Positions 34,921 through 44,538 of a stretch of DNA of 64,000 nt are shown here, piece by piece. A program made the translations under genes and the position numbers. The notes under the pieces are model-generated. The model saw only the letters and a list, made by a program, of their open reading frames with translations, did not search any database and was not told the DNA's origin. Location: contig CM037467.1 in NCBI GenBank assembly GCA_021014325.1, positions 1,674,001 through 1,738,000 of the forward strand. Direction: 5' to 3'. Numbering within the stretch: the stretch's first letter is position 1; the number at the start of each line of letters is the position of its first letter. This stretch comes from Plazaster borealis. Its lineage: Eukaryota; Echinodermata; Asteroidea; Forcipulatida; Labidiasteridae.

Positions 34921-34935
34921 TCTATTATTGTCTAC

Positions 34936-36148
34936 ATAAAAAATAGTCAGTGTGTCAAAAGAAACAGAGAGATCAAACGAACAAATTCAACACTTTCAGC
35001 AAATAAACGAGCATCCTTCACGGCCTGTCCAAGGGGGTAAAAAGCAACGACGACACGGCCAGCGAAGGGGCGCGTCTCGCTGCCCACTTGTCACCCAATC
35101 ATCAATCTGATGATAACGTTTGATTGTGCAAACGCGTTTATGTAGCACCCCTAAAACGCCACCAAAAACGAAAAGCATACCAAGCGAAGCATCCCATGGA
35201 ATCGGTCATGGTCAAACAGTAGGATGACCGAAATGGATCACTAGTGTTAATTAATAACAAGATTGATGGGAGAAATGGAGGGTCAGTAGAGTGAAATAGG
35301 AATCTTGTTTACATGGTTGATTTTTTTCCAAGAGGGAGGACGAGCCCCCCCCCCCTCTACCGAAGTACGCATATCCTCTCCAACCAAGAAGATGTTCACC
35401 AATGAGGTACCTCCAGTCCGGGACAAAGCATCCTTGGAGTGACAATAAACCGCGTATAGCCAATAGCGAGAAAATCTAATTTACAACACTTTAAGAAATT
35501 ACACAAAAACCTCCCGCGCGGCTCACGGTCGGCTGCCGAAAATTAAACATTCATTCCGTAGAGTATTAGTGATATAACATGGCTACTAAACCTAAGCAAT
35601 CGAGGGATCCAAATTACGATCCCCTCTTATACGCTTTTTACATTACCTTTACATGTGTAGTGTGATAAGTAATCATATTTAACCGCCCCCCGAAAAAGGG
35701 GACCGTTCACTTTTCGAAATTGCTTGAATCGGATTAGAGCGCGTTAATGGAACGGCGCGAAGAAACGCCAACAAAACTCGAGATTGACGGTCAAAAACGA
35801 GGGGAATTTTCTACCGGGAAATTGAATTAGGTAATTTTCTTAAATGCGAGTCGTGACAGATTGGCTGATAAGCGTAGAGTTTGCTCAAGACAATCTTCCA
35901 GAGTCGTAGGAACGGAAATGTTTGGATTGCGATTACACGATTTTTTTTTTTTTTAATTTTTTTTTTCAACCCACTTGCACTTTATTTATTATTGGTTTGA
36001 TTGACAATGAAATGTAGGAATGAGCATATATTATACATAAATAATACAGGGTATAAATGCCTTATTTATCTTCAAAACGTATTTCATAAATATCTTATAT
36101 CCCGTCTTTAATATTTTACCAGATTTGACTTGTTAACAATAGATAAAT
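34936..36148. other. unassigned non-coding DNA
   Basis: Contains a poly-T run near 35941-35966. No gene or repeat recognised. Confidence 0.4.
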
Positions 36149-36511
36149 ATAAAGGAAGGATATACCTTTGGTAATTACTCAAAAAATTAATGACCCTAAA
36201 AACTTACTTGGTAAAGAGCACTGGAGAGCTGTTGATATTATAAAACATTGTTAGAAACGACCCATTTGAAGTAATGTAGTCTTACAGAAAGTAATTTTTC
36301 ACCCGAAAATTTGAATCTGAGAAAGGCCTTTTTCAAATTCGAATTTTTAGGTAAAAAATTACCTCTTTCTCTAAAACTGCAATATTGCTTCAAAGCGGGA
36401 CTTTTCTAAAAAAAAATTGTTCATTTTCAACAGCTCTAAAGTGTTCTTTACCAAGAAAGTTTTGATGGTCATTAACTTGTGGAGTAATTACCAAAGTACA
36501 CCATGCCTTAA
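36149..36511. mobile_element. A-c derivative forming a full fold-back
   Basis: Both halves derive from the same (right-hand) half of an A-c element: 36149-36329 and the inversion of 36330-36511 share GGTAATTACTC, TTAATGACC, CTTGGTAAAGA, AGAGCTGTTG and TTTTAGAGAAAG words in the same order. Ends ATAAAGGAAGGATATACC and TACACCATGCCTTAA. Confidence 0.8.
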
Positions 36512-36836
36512 AAGTTATTTAGCAAAACTACAAGAGTATGTGATGTGCTTTCATCACATGTCTCTTTAGAAATAAGCCAAACGTAGGTCGGTCATTGGGT
36601 CATGTAGCCGACGTGTTACCAACGAAAAGCAAGCAACACTTTGGGGAAAAGATGACATAAATACTACCAGTATGGGTTGCCTATAATCTTCAAAAAGACG
36701 TGGTATTACTGTGTCGTTTTAGCTCTGCTTTTTAGCTCTGCAAGAGCTCTCTTAACTTCCCTGACCATAAGTACTGCATCCATTGAGACCAAGGTAGGCC
36801 TACTTACAATATCCGAGAGAACAAGGCCCAATATGT
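36512..36836. other. unassigned non-coding DNA
   Basis: The frame starting 36677 (+) begins like a signal peptide (MPIIFKKTWYYCVVLALLFS) but runs into the K repeat; see rejected list. Confidence 0.35.
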
Positions 36837-37068
36837 ATGGCTCTGCTTACCGCCGAATTCTGCGCTTGCAACCCCCATTCTCCGCTTACAGAGCAAGCGC
36901 CGAATTTATGCGCTAGCCGTGTAAAGCGAAGAATATACGTAGTAACGTGGAGTACACAGGTGCACAAGCAGAAATTCCCTGCTAACCTGTGAAACACGCT
37001 TGACGTAAGCGTGGAATTCCCTGCTTCCGTGAGCGCCGATTCTTTACTTATACGGTAAGCAGAGCCAT
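36837..37068. mobile_element. K-family MITE
   Basis: TATGGCTCTGCTTACCG and its inversion CGGTAAGCAGAGCCAT. Internal inverted GCCGAATTCTGCGCTTGC / GCAAGCGCCGAATTTATGCG and CAGGGAATT words. Confidence 0.75.
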
Positions 37069-37698
37069 GAATCTGGGACCAGATATTACATGCTTCGGAA
37101 AATGGTCTGTGAATCTATATCACTATACCCCAATGCTGTTTTGGATATACACTTGACACCCGAACCGATTTCGATCAGAATCGTAGGTTATTCCGTAAAT
37201 GTTTCTCGACACTTATGACAATCTCATCCAACCGTATTCCGGTTCATTTGCCGAATAATTTAAATATTATTGCAACCTGTGAAGAGCAGACAATCTGTTT
37301 GACATTGATGGGCAAATTTCCCGTAACATCCCCACCTGTTCTTCTCTCGTCAACATTACGTCGTATATTATACACCCCGAGACAGATTGGTCCAAATTGG
37401 TAAAAATTGGCCTCAAATTGGGACAAATTGGAACTCGAGAGCGTCTCAAGGCTTCTGAATTGCCTGCGACCCGTCTTGGTTATACGCCCACCGGCTACCC
37501 TTCGTTAATCAATTAATCGGAAACGAGATGATATGGCCGTCCAAGTTCGTAACAATAATCTGTCTGACCTCGACAAGATTGGAGATTCCTTTACCAGATT
37601 GTTGAAAGGTGGTAGTGTTAAAAGTAAGGAGGGAAAGACGCTGGTGATGCCAATCGTTTTGCTAGAGAATAATTTTAAATGTGCCAAGAAATAGAAAA
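37069..37698. other. unassigned non-coding DNA
   Basis: No gene or repeat recognised; overlapping ~60 aa frames at 37215-37449 are not supported. Confidence 0.4.
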
Positions 37699-37742
37699 AC
37701 AACAGCAGCAGCAGCAGCAACAGCAACAACAACAATATCAAC

Positions 37743-37776
<34 letters not shown>

Positions 37777-37836
37777 ACAACATCAAAAAGACAAACAAAC
37801 AGCCCAACACCTCCAACAAACAAACAAAACAAACCA
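37699..37836. repeat. CAA/CAG trinucleotide repeat
   Basis: CAACAGCAGCAGCAGCAGCA followed by CAA units. Gives poly-Gln on + and poly-Val/Leu on -; no gene implied. Confidence 0.9.
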
Positions 37837-37913
37837 ATGTCAAAATAAATCTTTGTGCAAGGCTTCTCAAGACACAGGAACATGCCAGTGGTGTAACTGT
37901 TGTTGGTGGTGGT

Positions 37914-37936
37914 GGGGGTGGGGGTGGGGGACGGGG
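37914..37936 (+). other. G-quadruplex-type motif
   Basis: Four G runs (5,5,5,4) separated by T, T and AC. A textbook G4 pattern by sequence rule; in vivo folding unknown. Confidence 0.5.
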
Positions 37937-38164
37937 ATGTGCCACCCCCACAACTGGTGTCCGTGGTCCCTCCCATTAATGTCCGTGCGTTCCCTGATTT
38001 CTGTGTCTGCCAAGAGCCATTTACGACAAGAGCCACTCATTAAGCCTTAATTGGACAAAATTGAAAAACAAATTAACGAAAAAGATCCCTTTCATTGGAC
38101 TGTCCTTTACCTTTTCAAAGTTAAGCCCAAGCACAACTGTCAATGGCCTGAGATCTTTGGATTG

Positions 38165-38640
38165 TTATTCGTGGCCGAGCGGTTAAGAGCACTAGACTCA
38201 AGCTCTGGTAGTTCTGGTTCGAGTCCCGGTCTTGACATTTGTGTCCTTATAAGCTAGACACTTACAACCAGTATTGCTTCGTCGTTTGGATGGGTCGTAA
38301 AGCCGTTGGTCCCATGTGTTGTGTATTGTACGTATACAAGAACCCAGTTACACTTATCGCTAAGCTAACAGAAGGGGTTTGCCCCGGTGTTTCTGGCAGT
38401 GTCTGCTGAATGCGCCGCAGCACCTTGTATTATCCCTTACAAGGTGTTACATAAATGGGTCTCATAACTCGAAATATGTCTGGAAGTAGGCCTTAAACAA
38501 TGATAAGCGCTTTGAGATTCCCATAGTGAAAGGCACTGTACACGTGGTGAACACTGGTCTTTGACAATTACCAAACGTGTTCAGTGCCTTTAAAGCTCTA
38601 TGTAAAAACTAGTTGTTGTTGATATTATTATTATTATAAA
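38165..38640 (+). mobile_element. S3 tRNA-derived SINE, full length, interrupted
   Basis: GTGGCCGAGCGGTTAAGAGC (A box), CTGGTTCGAGTCCCGG (B box), TGGATGGGTCGTAAAGCCGT, CAGCACCTTGTATTATCCCT, AAGCGCTTTGAGATTCCCAT, then after a 66-bp insertion AGCTCTATGTAAAAACTAGT and a TTG/ATT tail. Confidence 0.85.
38528..38593. mobile_element. 66-bp A-b deletion derivative inside the SINE
   Basis: Only the terminal regions remain: GGCACTGTACACGTGG joined to GTGAACACTGGTCTTTGACA and GTTCAGTGCCTTTAA. Interrupts the 3' part of the S3 copy. Confidence 0.78.
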
Positions 38641-39105
38641 ATATTTCAGATTGTCAACGATAGAGTCCCACAAAGTGTTTGAATCCATACGTCTATGTTG
38701 AATTTGCAGCTATTTAAAAAAAAACCTTGGAAAACACGAGTGTGGCATTGTCCTGCTATACAAGGGGATGTCCGTTCACACATCGTGGGTTAACCATCAG
38801 GCCCAGGGGCCTGACTTTAATGCTCGCTTTAAAGTGACCCACAGACAGACGTAATCACTCGAAGGAAAAGGGAAAACGCCGCCAACGATCACACCTTGAC
38901 ATTTCCTGCGGGCAATGCGGGAGCTCGTGGTTGACCTGCGCTATAATGGTCGTCCTCGAGTTGGGATTTCTGTAGCCGGTGGGTATGCGCAACTCTCAAC
39001 GGTTTAGCTTATCTATTGATCAGGTGTTTGGCTTGTCTTGGTCACGTTCATAGTTAAAACCAAATAATAATAAAATGTAAATATTTTTCAGCACAACTTG
39101 AGGCG
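38641..39105. other. unassigned non-coding DNA
   Basis: No gene or repeat recognised. Confidence 0.4.
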
Positions 39106-39460
39106 TCTCGTGGCCGAGGGGTCCGGTTCACCGGACCCAAGCTCTGGTGTTGTCAGCAGCAGAGTGTTGGTTCGAATCCCGGTCATGACAGTTGTGCGCT
39201 TGAGCAAGGCACTTAACCATAATTGCTTCGTAAACAAGTTGGGAAGATAGTTTATTCTGCTCTACCAACCAGGCTCCTTGTGGATGATACCCATGCCTAC
39301 ATCCTTACAGACTGTGAAGGGGGTTACCCTGTTTCAGCCCCAGGAGTAGGTGGCAACGTGCCCCTGGTGACAGTTGGTTTGGTTCGACAGCCCAAATCGG
39401 TTAAGTGTAGCCCTCACCTTGAAGTGGCCGTCTGGCCTTGTGATGTTCGGTGATCTCTCA
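39106..39460 (+). mobile_element. S3-type SINE with different 3' body
   Basis: Head CTCGTGGCCGAGGGGTCCGG, GTTGGTTCGAATCCCGGTCA, TGAGCAAGGCACTTAACCAT as in S3, then an unrelated 3' half (GAGTAGGTGGCAACGTGCCC...). Confidence 0.72.
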
Positions 39461-39905
39461 TAAAAAATTTTTTTTTAATAATACTAAATATCCAGATGAA
39501 GATCACAGCACACATGCCGAAACGTCGAGTAAAACGACCATTCTTCGGACCAACACTACTAAAAGTAGATTATCACATAGTACTATACCGCAAACCTTAC
39601 CGACATTGACTTTAACCATGCCCAGCCTCGCGGCTTCCTGTGTTGATTTCAAGATTTACATTACATAATAAAAATAAAACGGATGAAATTTTATCAGTTG
39701 TAATCAGACCACACTGGTGGAAACGAAATTGTATCAATTACTTATTAAAAAATATAATTGAAGCGTTCCAAAGGAATCGTTCGTTTGATGAATTTCTTTT
39801 CGCAATCGGCCAGTTAGATAGAACGGTTTAGTCAATAAACCGTTTAAAAGTCTGTGGTTTAATCTTTTTTCGATTATCAGTCGAACAATTATCTTCATTA
39901 TGTAC
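39461..39905. other. possible retroelement 3' segment, otherwise unassigned
   Basis: 39492-39560 reads CAGATGAAGATCACAGCACA then CATGCCGAAACGTCGAGT, a CTGATGA...CGAAACGT-like arrangement seen near 3' ends of some Penelope-like elements (from memory). Weak. Confidence 0.25.
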
Positions 39906-40274
39906 TTAAAGGCACTGAACACGTTTGGTAATTGTCAAAGACCAGTGTTCTCACTTAGTGTATCCCAACATATGCATAAAATAACTAGCCTGTGAAAATT
40001 TGGGTTCAATTGGTCATCGAAGTTGCAAGAAAGTGGTGAAAGAAAAAACACCCTTGTTGTACAAATTTGTGTGCTTTTAGAAAAAGGAATAAAGGCTTCT
40101 TGCAAGAAGTCTTTTAGTGAGAAATTATCTCTTTCTCAAAAACTACGTTACTTCAGAGGGAGTCGTTTCTCACAAGGTTTTATAATATCAACAGCTCTCT
40201 GTTGCTCGTTACCAAGTCAGTTTTTATGCTAACATATATTTTGAGTAATTACTAAACGTGTACAGTACCTTTAA
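39906..40274. mobile_element. A-b TTAA MITE (forward)
   Basis: TTAAAGGCACTGAACACG to GTGTACAGTACCTTTAA, with central GGCTTCTTGCAAGAAG. Confidence 0.86.
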
Positions 40275-41775
40275 ACAGAAACACCACCAACAATATTTTG
40301 TCAGATTTAAATCTTTGATTAGTGGTGACTTTAAACTCAAAAAGTCATAATGCTTTTCTGGTGTAGTTAAATTGTGAAGTGTTTACGCAGATATTAAATG
40401 GTGGGCCTACTTCTAAGTATTGAGCTCTACGGGGCGCCGCCGAGAGACCACATTAAAAAAAAAACTCCGCGATCGCAATTCGACAGATGGGCGACCAAGT
40501 GTTACACACGCGCGCTTCGATGGTCTAAGCTCCCCACATACAGCGTACAAAGATAGCTCCACCGCGCATGATCAGAGATTCTATTTTGTTTCCCTTCTCT
40601 GTCTTTGGAGCGGCTTATCCCAGCCTGTGATTGGTTCACTGCACTTGTTTGCTTGATATTACGTGATCACGTGTTCTAAACTGGTTTCGCGGGCTTACTT
40701 ATAATGTGTGCGGTGTATCTAGACGGAGAAGTTTTCGCTTGAAGTCATTTTGTTCAGCGGTTTGGTTTGGTGCAGTTATTAATTTGAAACTGCTACGCGT
40801 TTTATTTAGGTGGAAGTTTTGGTTTACTCTGCTTTATTCTATTTGATGGGACTTATAGTACACGTCAGCTTGACTTTCGTAAATGGTAAGTACTATTAAG
40901 ACATGTTTGTTGACTTTAATGTTTCAGTATACTTTGGTGACGAAAGGATTGCTTTAAATATTGTTGTCAAACAATCTTTGGCGTAGAAAACTAAGTGTTG
41001 TAGATTTGGAAAGTTTAAGCGAATACTTCGTTTCAAGTCATTGTTTGTTGGTTGCTGTTGTTATTCTTCAAATCGACAACATGTTTAACTCAGTTGTTTT
41101 GTCAGGTGTTACTTATTAAGAGAAGACGAACGTAAACACACTATTTGTTTTGTCACAATTACCAAGCACTTCATAAATAATAAAAAATAGTAACTGCATA
41201 ATTAGTGATAAAATACAATAACATCATTCAAATTGGCAATCAATTATTTCAACGATTTTAAAACAGTATGGACGCCATCTTTAGAACTCTTTAAAAAATA
41301 AAACTTCAATATAAAAATCATCTGGTTTTCGCTTTGATGCTAGAATGTAAAGACTATAAGGCAATATCGTATATACAGGTTAGTTTTACAAGATAAATTA
41401 TCGCTTCTGGTATATACGGTTTATATTCGTGATCTGGACTCGCTAAATTGTAAAAAAACATTGAATTCGTGCTGATAAAACCAGATGTCTGAGTATTACG
41501 TTCCGTGTATTATATGGCGATCGCTAGGTATGATATAATAGTCTGTATTTCATATTACACTGTAATTAATATGACGGGTAATTAAGTACCAACGTCACAC
41601 GCATTCAAGTAACAGAGCAGCTTTGTTCAAATTGTTGATCACTTTTACATTAAATTTACTTTGAGTTTATGACTAAACATTATTCGAACTCAACCTGAAA
41701 CACTTGGTTGATGTCATAACGTAAGCCATAATGAAGTCGTCTGTTCACTTGACACCTTGCTGTCATATTTATACG
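40275..41775. other. repeat-poor segment with candidate promoter
   Basis: About 1.5 kb without a recognised repeat, GC-rich at 40430-40760 and AT-rich after. See the candidate promoter at 40620-40890. Confidence 0.4.
40620..40890 (+). promoter_or_regulatory. candidate promoter and first exon
   Basis: GTGATTGGTTCAC (inverted CCAAT) at about 40628, CACGTG at 40669, TTATAATGTG near 40701, then about 185 bp to AAATG|GTAAGTACT (40883-40894), a consensus splice donor. Order and spacing suit a core promoter with a short untranslated exon. No transcript evidence; the downstream gene could be NeuroD, 12.4 kb away. Confidence 0.28.
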
Positions 41776-42162
41776 TTAATAGGCAGGGTATACTTTTCGT
41801 AATTGTCAAAGTCCAGTATTCTAACTTGGTGTATCGCAACATATGCATAAAATAACACACCAGTGACAATTTGGGCTCAATTGGTCATCGAAGTTGCAAG
41901 AAAATGATGGAAGAAAAAACACCCTTGTTGCATAGAATTGTATACTTTCAGATGTCTGAGAAAGGCTTCATGCCTGAAGCCTTTCTCAGCTTCAAATTTT
42001 GTTGTGAAAATATACTGCTTTCTCTAAAACTACATTACCTAAAATGGGGTCGTTTCTAACGATGTTTTATGATATCAACAGCTCTCCAGTGCTCTTTATC
42101 AAGTAAGTTTTTATGGTCATTAATTTGTTGAGTAATTACCAAAGGTATAACCCTCCCTTTAA
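41776..42162. mobile_element. A-c TTAA MITE (forward)
   Basis: TTAATAGGCAGGGTATAC to CCTCCCTTTAA. Central GAGAAAGGCTTCATGCCTGA and its inversion. Confidence 0.85.
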
Positions 42163-42454
42163 GTGTAATAAATGAACAGTTTTAACACCTTATTTTAAAT
42201 CGAAAGTCGTTTTAAGTTAATCGTCAGCCGATGTTTGAAAGAGACAAAATAGACTTGAATAGTTTGACTTGCTTTTTTAGGTATGAAGTATGATTTCTTG
42301 ACTCTCGTACAGTAAAGATGCGTTTTCAAATTTACAACTTTTGTTTTTTATAGTTGACGTCCACCTCTCTTTCGGCTACCTGTTCCGAATTCTAATGACA
42401 GTAGCCCAACTTTATTTTCACAATCAACAACTTTCTAATTTGATCATTAAAATA

Positions 42455-42600
42455 AGTTCATCTGGATTGTTGATAATCATGGATTAAGAGGTTCGTTTTT
42501 TCGAATCCAACAATAATGTAGATGTTACTTACATATTATTTTAGTTACGTTTCACTCCTAAGCTATAGAAGCTTCTTCAGACTGGTGACCATGTCCAATG
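42455..42600 (-). mobile_element. possible Penelope-like 3' end
   Basis: On the - strand: CAGTCTGAAGAAGCTTCTAT, then AGGAGTGAAACGTAACTAAA and GATTATCAACAATCCAGATG. The CTGAAGAAGC...GGAGTGAAACGT order resembles 3' ends of Penelope-like retroelements as I recall them. Confidence 0.35.
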
Positions 42601-43039
42601 TTCAACTGCCTTGTTATACCCTTTCTTGGTGGTCATATAGAGGGCGTTCTAATTTGATACTTGGATGAACTTATTTTAATGGCACCAGCAATACTAACAA
42701 GCCGTTCCGACTGGCCTACTAAATAACTTGTTCTGACTTCTTTTATGGTACCTGCTTATACTGTACCTTAATCATAAAAAATTTACGAAGATTGGTACCA
42801 GACTATACTTTGCTCTTCCAGTTTTGTGTTTGGTTTCAATGATTTAAACGGAAGGCGATACAAAATGGCTGAACCACGAAAAGGGTGTCCGGAGTGTTAA
42901 CTTCAATACAGTGTCTGACTTATACTCTGAAATCGTTCTTCCCGATCTGCTATTAACTTAAATAGAGAGGAATGAAGAAGTAAATTACAGGTGGATCACA
43001 ATTACAGGTAATTCTAAACTGGATGGTGTGAGGATTCTA
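42601..43039. other. unassigned non-coding DNA
   Basis: No gene or repeat recognised. Confidence 0.4.
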
Positions 43040-43250
43040 ATGGTCTTCGGCACTTGCCTACCAACTGCGTGGTTCGGTAGAACCCAGAACACTTATCGTG
43101 GAGGAGTAGGGGTTAACCCCGGTGTTTCTGGCTCACATGGCAAGCGCCCTTGTTTGCAGGTTTCCTCAGGCTTGCAAGCTACAGTGATTAAGGTCACTTA
43201 TGGAGCATCCTTGGTTTCATTTCCAGTTAATGATAATAATAATAATTGAT
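43040..43250 (+). mobile_element. S3 SINE, 5'-truncated
   Basis: AGAACCCAGAACACTTATCG, CCCCGGTGTTTCTGGCTCAC, GGTTTCCTCAGGCTTGCAAG, ending in a GATAATAATAATAATT tail. Same 3' type as 24913-25275. Confidence 0.78.
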
Positions 43251-43663
43251 TGGTTTGTAACCATCTGTGTCTTACGGCCACATCAGATCGTTTCTTGATG
43301 TTCATCTATACATATCTGTGAAATATTCAATTCTTGTACTTTCGTATTCTTGTTGGGGTATATGCAAAATGAAAAGGTGCTTTGATGCGCTGCTGGTTAT
43401 ATGAGAGTAACATCAGAGATGATCTAAAAATGTAATTTTCCAAAATGAATGTACACGTTTTTGCCTGATGCCAAAGCCCTTTTCACACGAGAGCTATTTA
43501 GTAGGGGTCCCTTGCATTATTTTAGCACGGTTGTACACATTTTACAAAGTGCACTTCGTGTGAAAGGACAACAATGTTTGGGCTGTCCAAGGTCCCTAGT
43601 GAATTTTGATCTTGTGTTAACATAAAAGTTGACAGCGAGTGCAATCGGTGTGTAGTTTGTAAG
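43251..43663. other. unassigned non-coding DNA
   Basis: No gene or repeat recognised. Confidence 0.4.
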
Positions 43664-44048
43664 TTAGAGGCAGGGTGTACGTTTGGTAATTATCAAAGAC
43701 CAGTATCCTCACTTGGTGTATCCCAACATATGCATACAATAACATACCTGTGAAAATTTGGGCTCAATTGGTCATCGAAGTTGCAAGAAAATAATGAAAG
43801 AAAAAACACCCTTGTTGCATAGAATTGTGTGCTTTCAGATGCCTAAAAAAAGGCTTCATGCCTGAAGCCTTTCTCAGATTCAAATTGTTGGGGTGAAAAT
43901 TACCTCTTTCTCTAAAAACTACACTACTTCAAAGGGAATCGTTTCTCACGATGTTTTTATACTATCAACAGCTCTTCAGTGCTCTTTACCAAGTAAGTTA
44001 TTATGGTCATTAATTTGTAGAGTAATGACTATAAGTGTACCCTGCCTA
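43664..44048. mobile_element. A-c TTAA MITE (forward)
   Basis: TTAGAGGCAGGGTGTACG to AGTGTACCCTGCCTA. Central GGCTTCATGCCTGAAGCC hairpin. Confidence 0.83.
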
Positions 44049-44403
44049 TGGTTTCGAAGTTAGCTTCCAACTTTTTGAAAACAAAGGTGTAGGCCTACTA
44101 CGGTTTCAATGCGTAAAGAGCACCAACGCTGAAATACACGTAACGATTTTTCAAAATAGAAATCGAAATATTGACATCTGTAGCAATCGATAACCACTCT
44201 CACCATCGCGCTACGGTTGGTTGTGATTACATTCATGGTATCTGCGTTTGAAGTTAATGTAACGCGATGAATGAATTATGCAAATTAACTCATGAATCAA
44301 TTCACTGTGTCTAGATCGCCCTGGACGTGTTGGAAGACCACGTGCTGTAGCGTCCATTTTGTAACGGTGCATTAAGATCACTAAATATAACAGAAACGTA
44401 AGA
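44049..44403. other. unassigned non-coding DNA
   Basis: Contains GTAGGCCTAC at 44089-44098. No gene recognised. Confidence 0.4.
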
Positions 44404-44538
44404 CCAATCATTAGCCCTTTTGAGATATGGTGGACACTATAGGAGTGCACTGTAGGATTTGGATGTATACAGACAAATTTACCCAAGTCAAACAGTGTTA
44501 CAGTAATGTGTCCGCCATATCTCAAAATGGCTGATTGG
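44404..44538. mobile_element. C-family MITE
   Basis: Outer ends CCAATCATTAGCCC and GGCTGATTGG are inverted, as are the inner TTTTGAGATATGGTGGACAC and GTGTCCGCCATATCTCAAAA. Best copy of the family in the window. Confidence 0.82.

Noticed and set aside
36677..36916. 79-aa frame starting like a signal peptide
   Set aside because: Runs straight into the K-family MITE and has no conserved residues; chance hydrophobic start.
37505..38050. Poly-Gln (+) and poly-Leu/Val (-) frames of 123-148 aa
   Set aside because: Produced by a CAA/CAG repeat and a G-rich tract; no start, splice or domain support.
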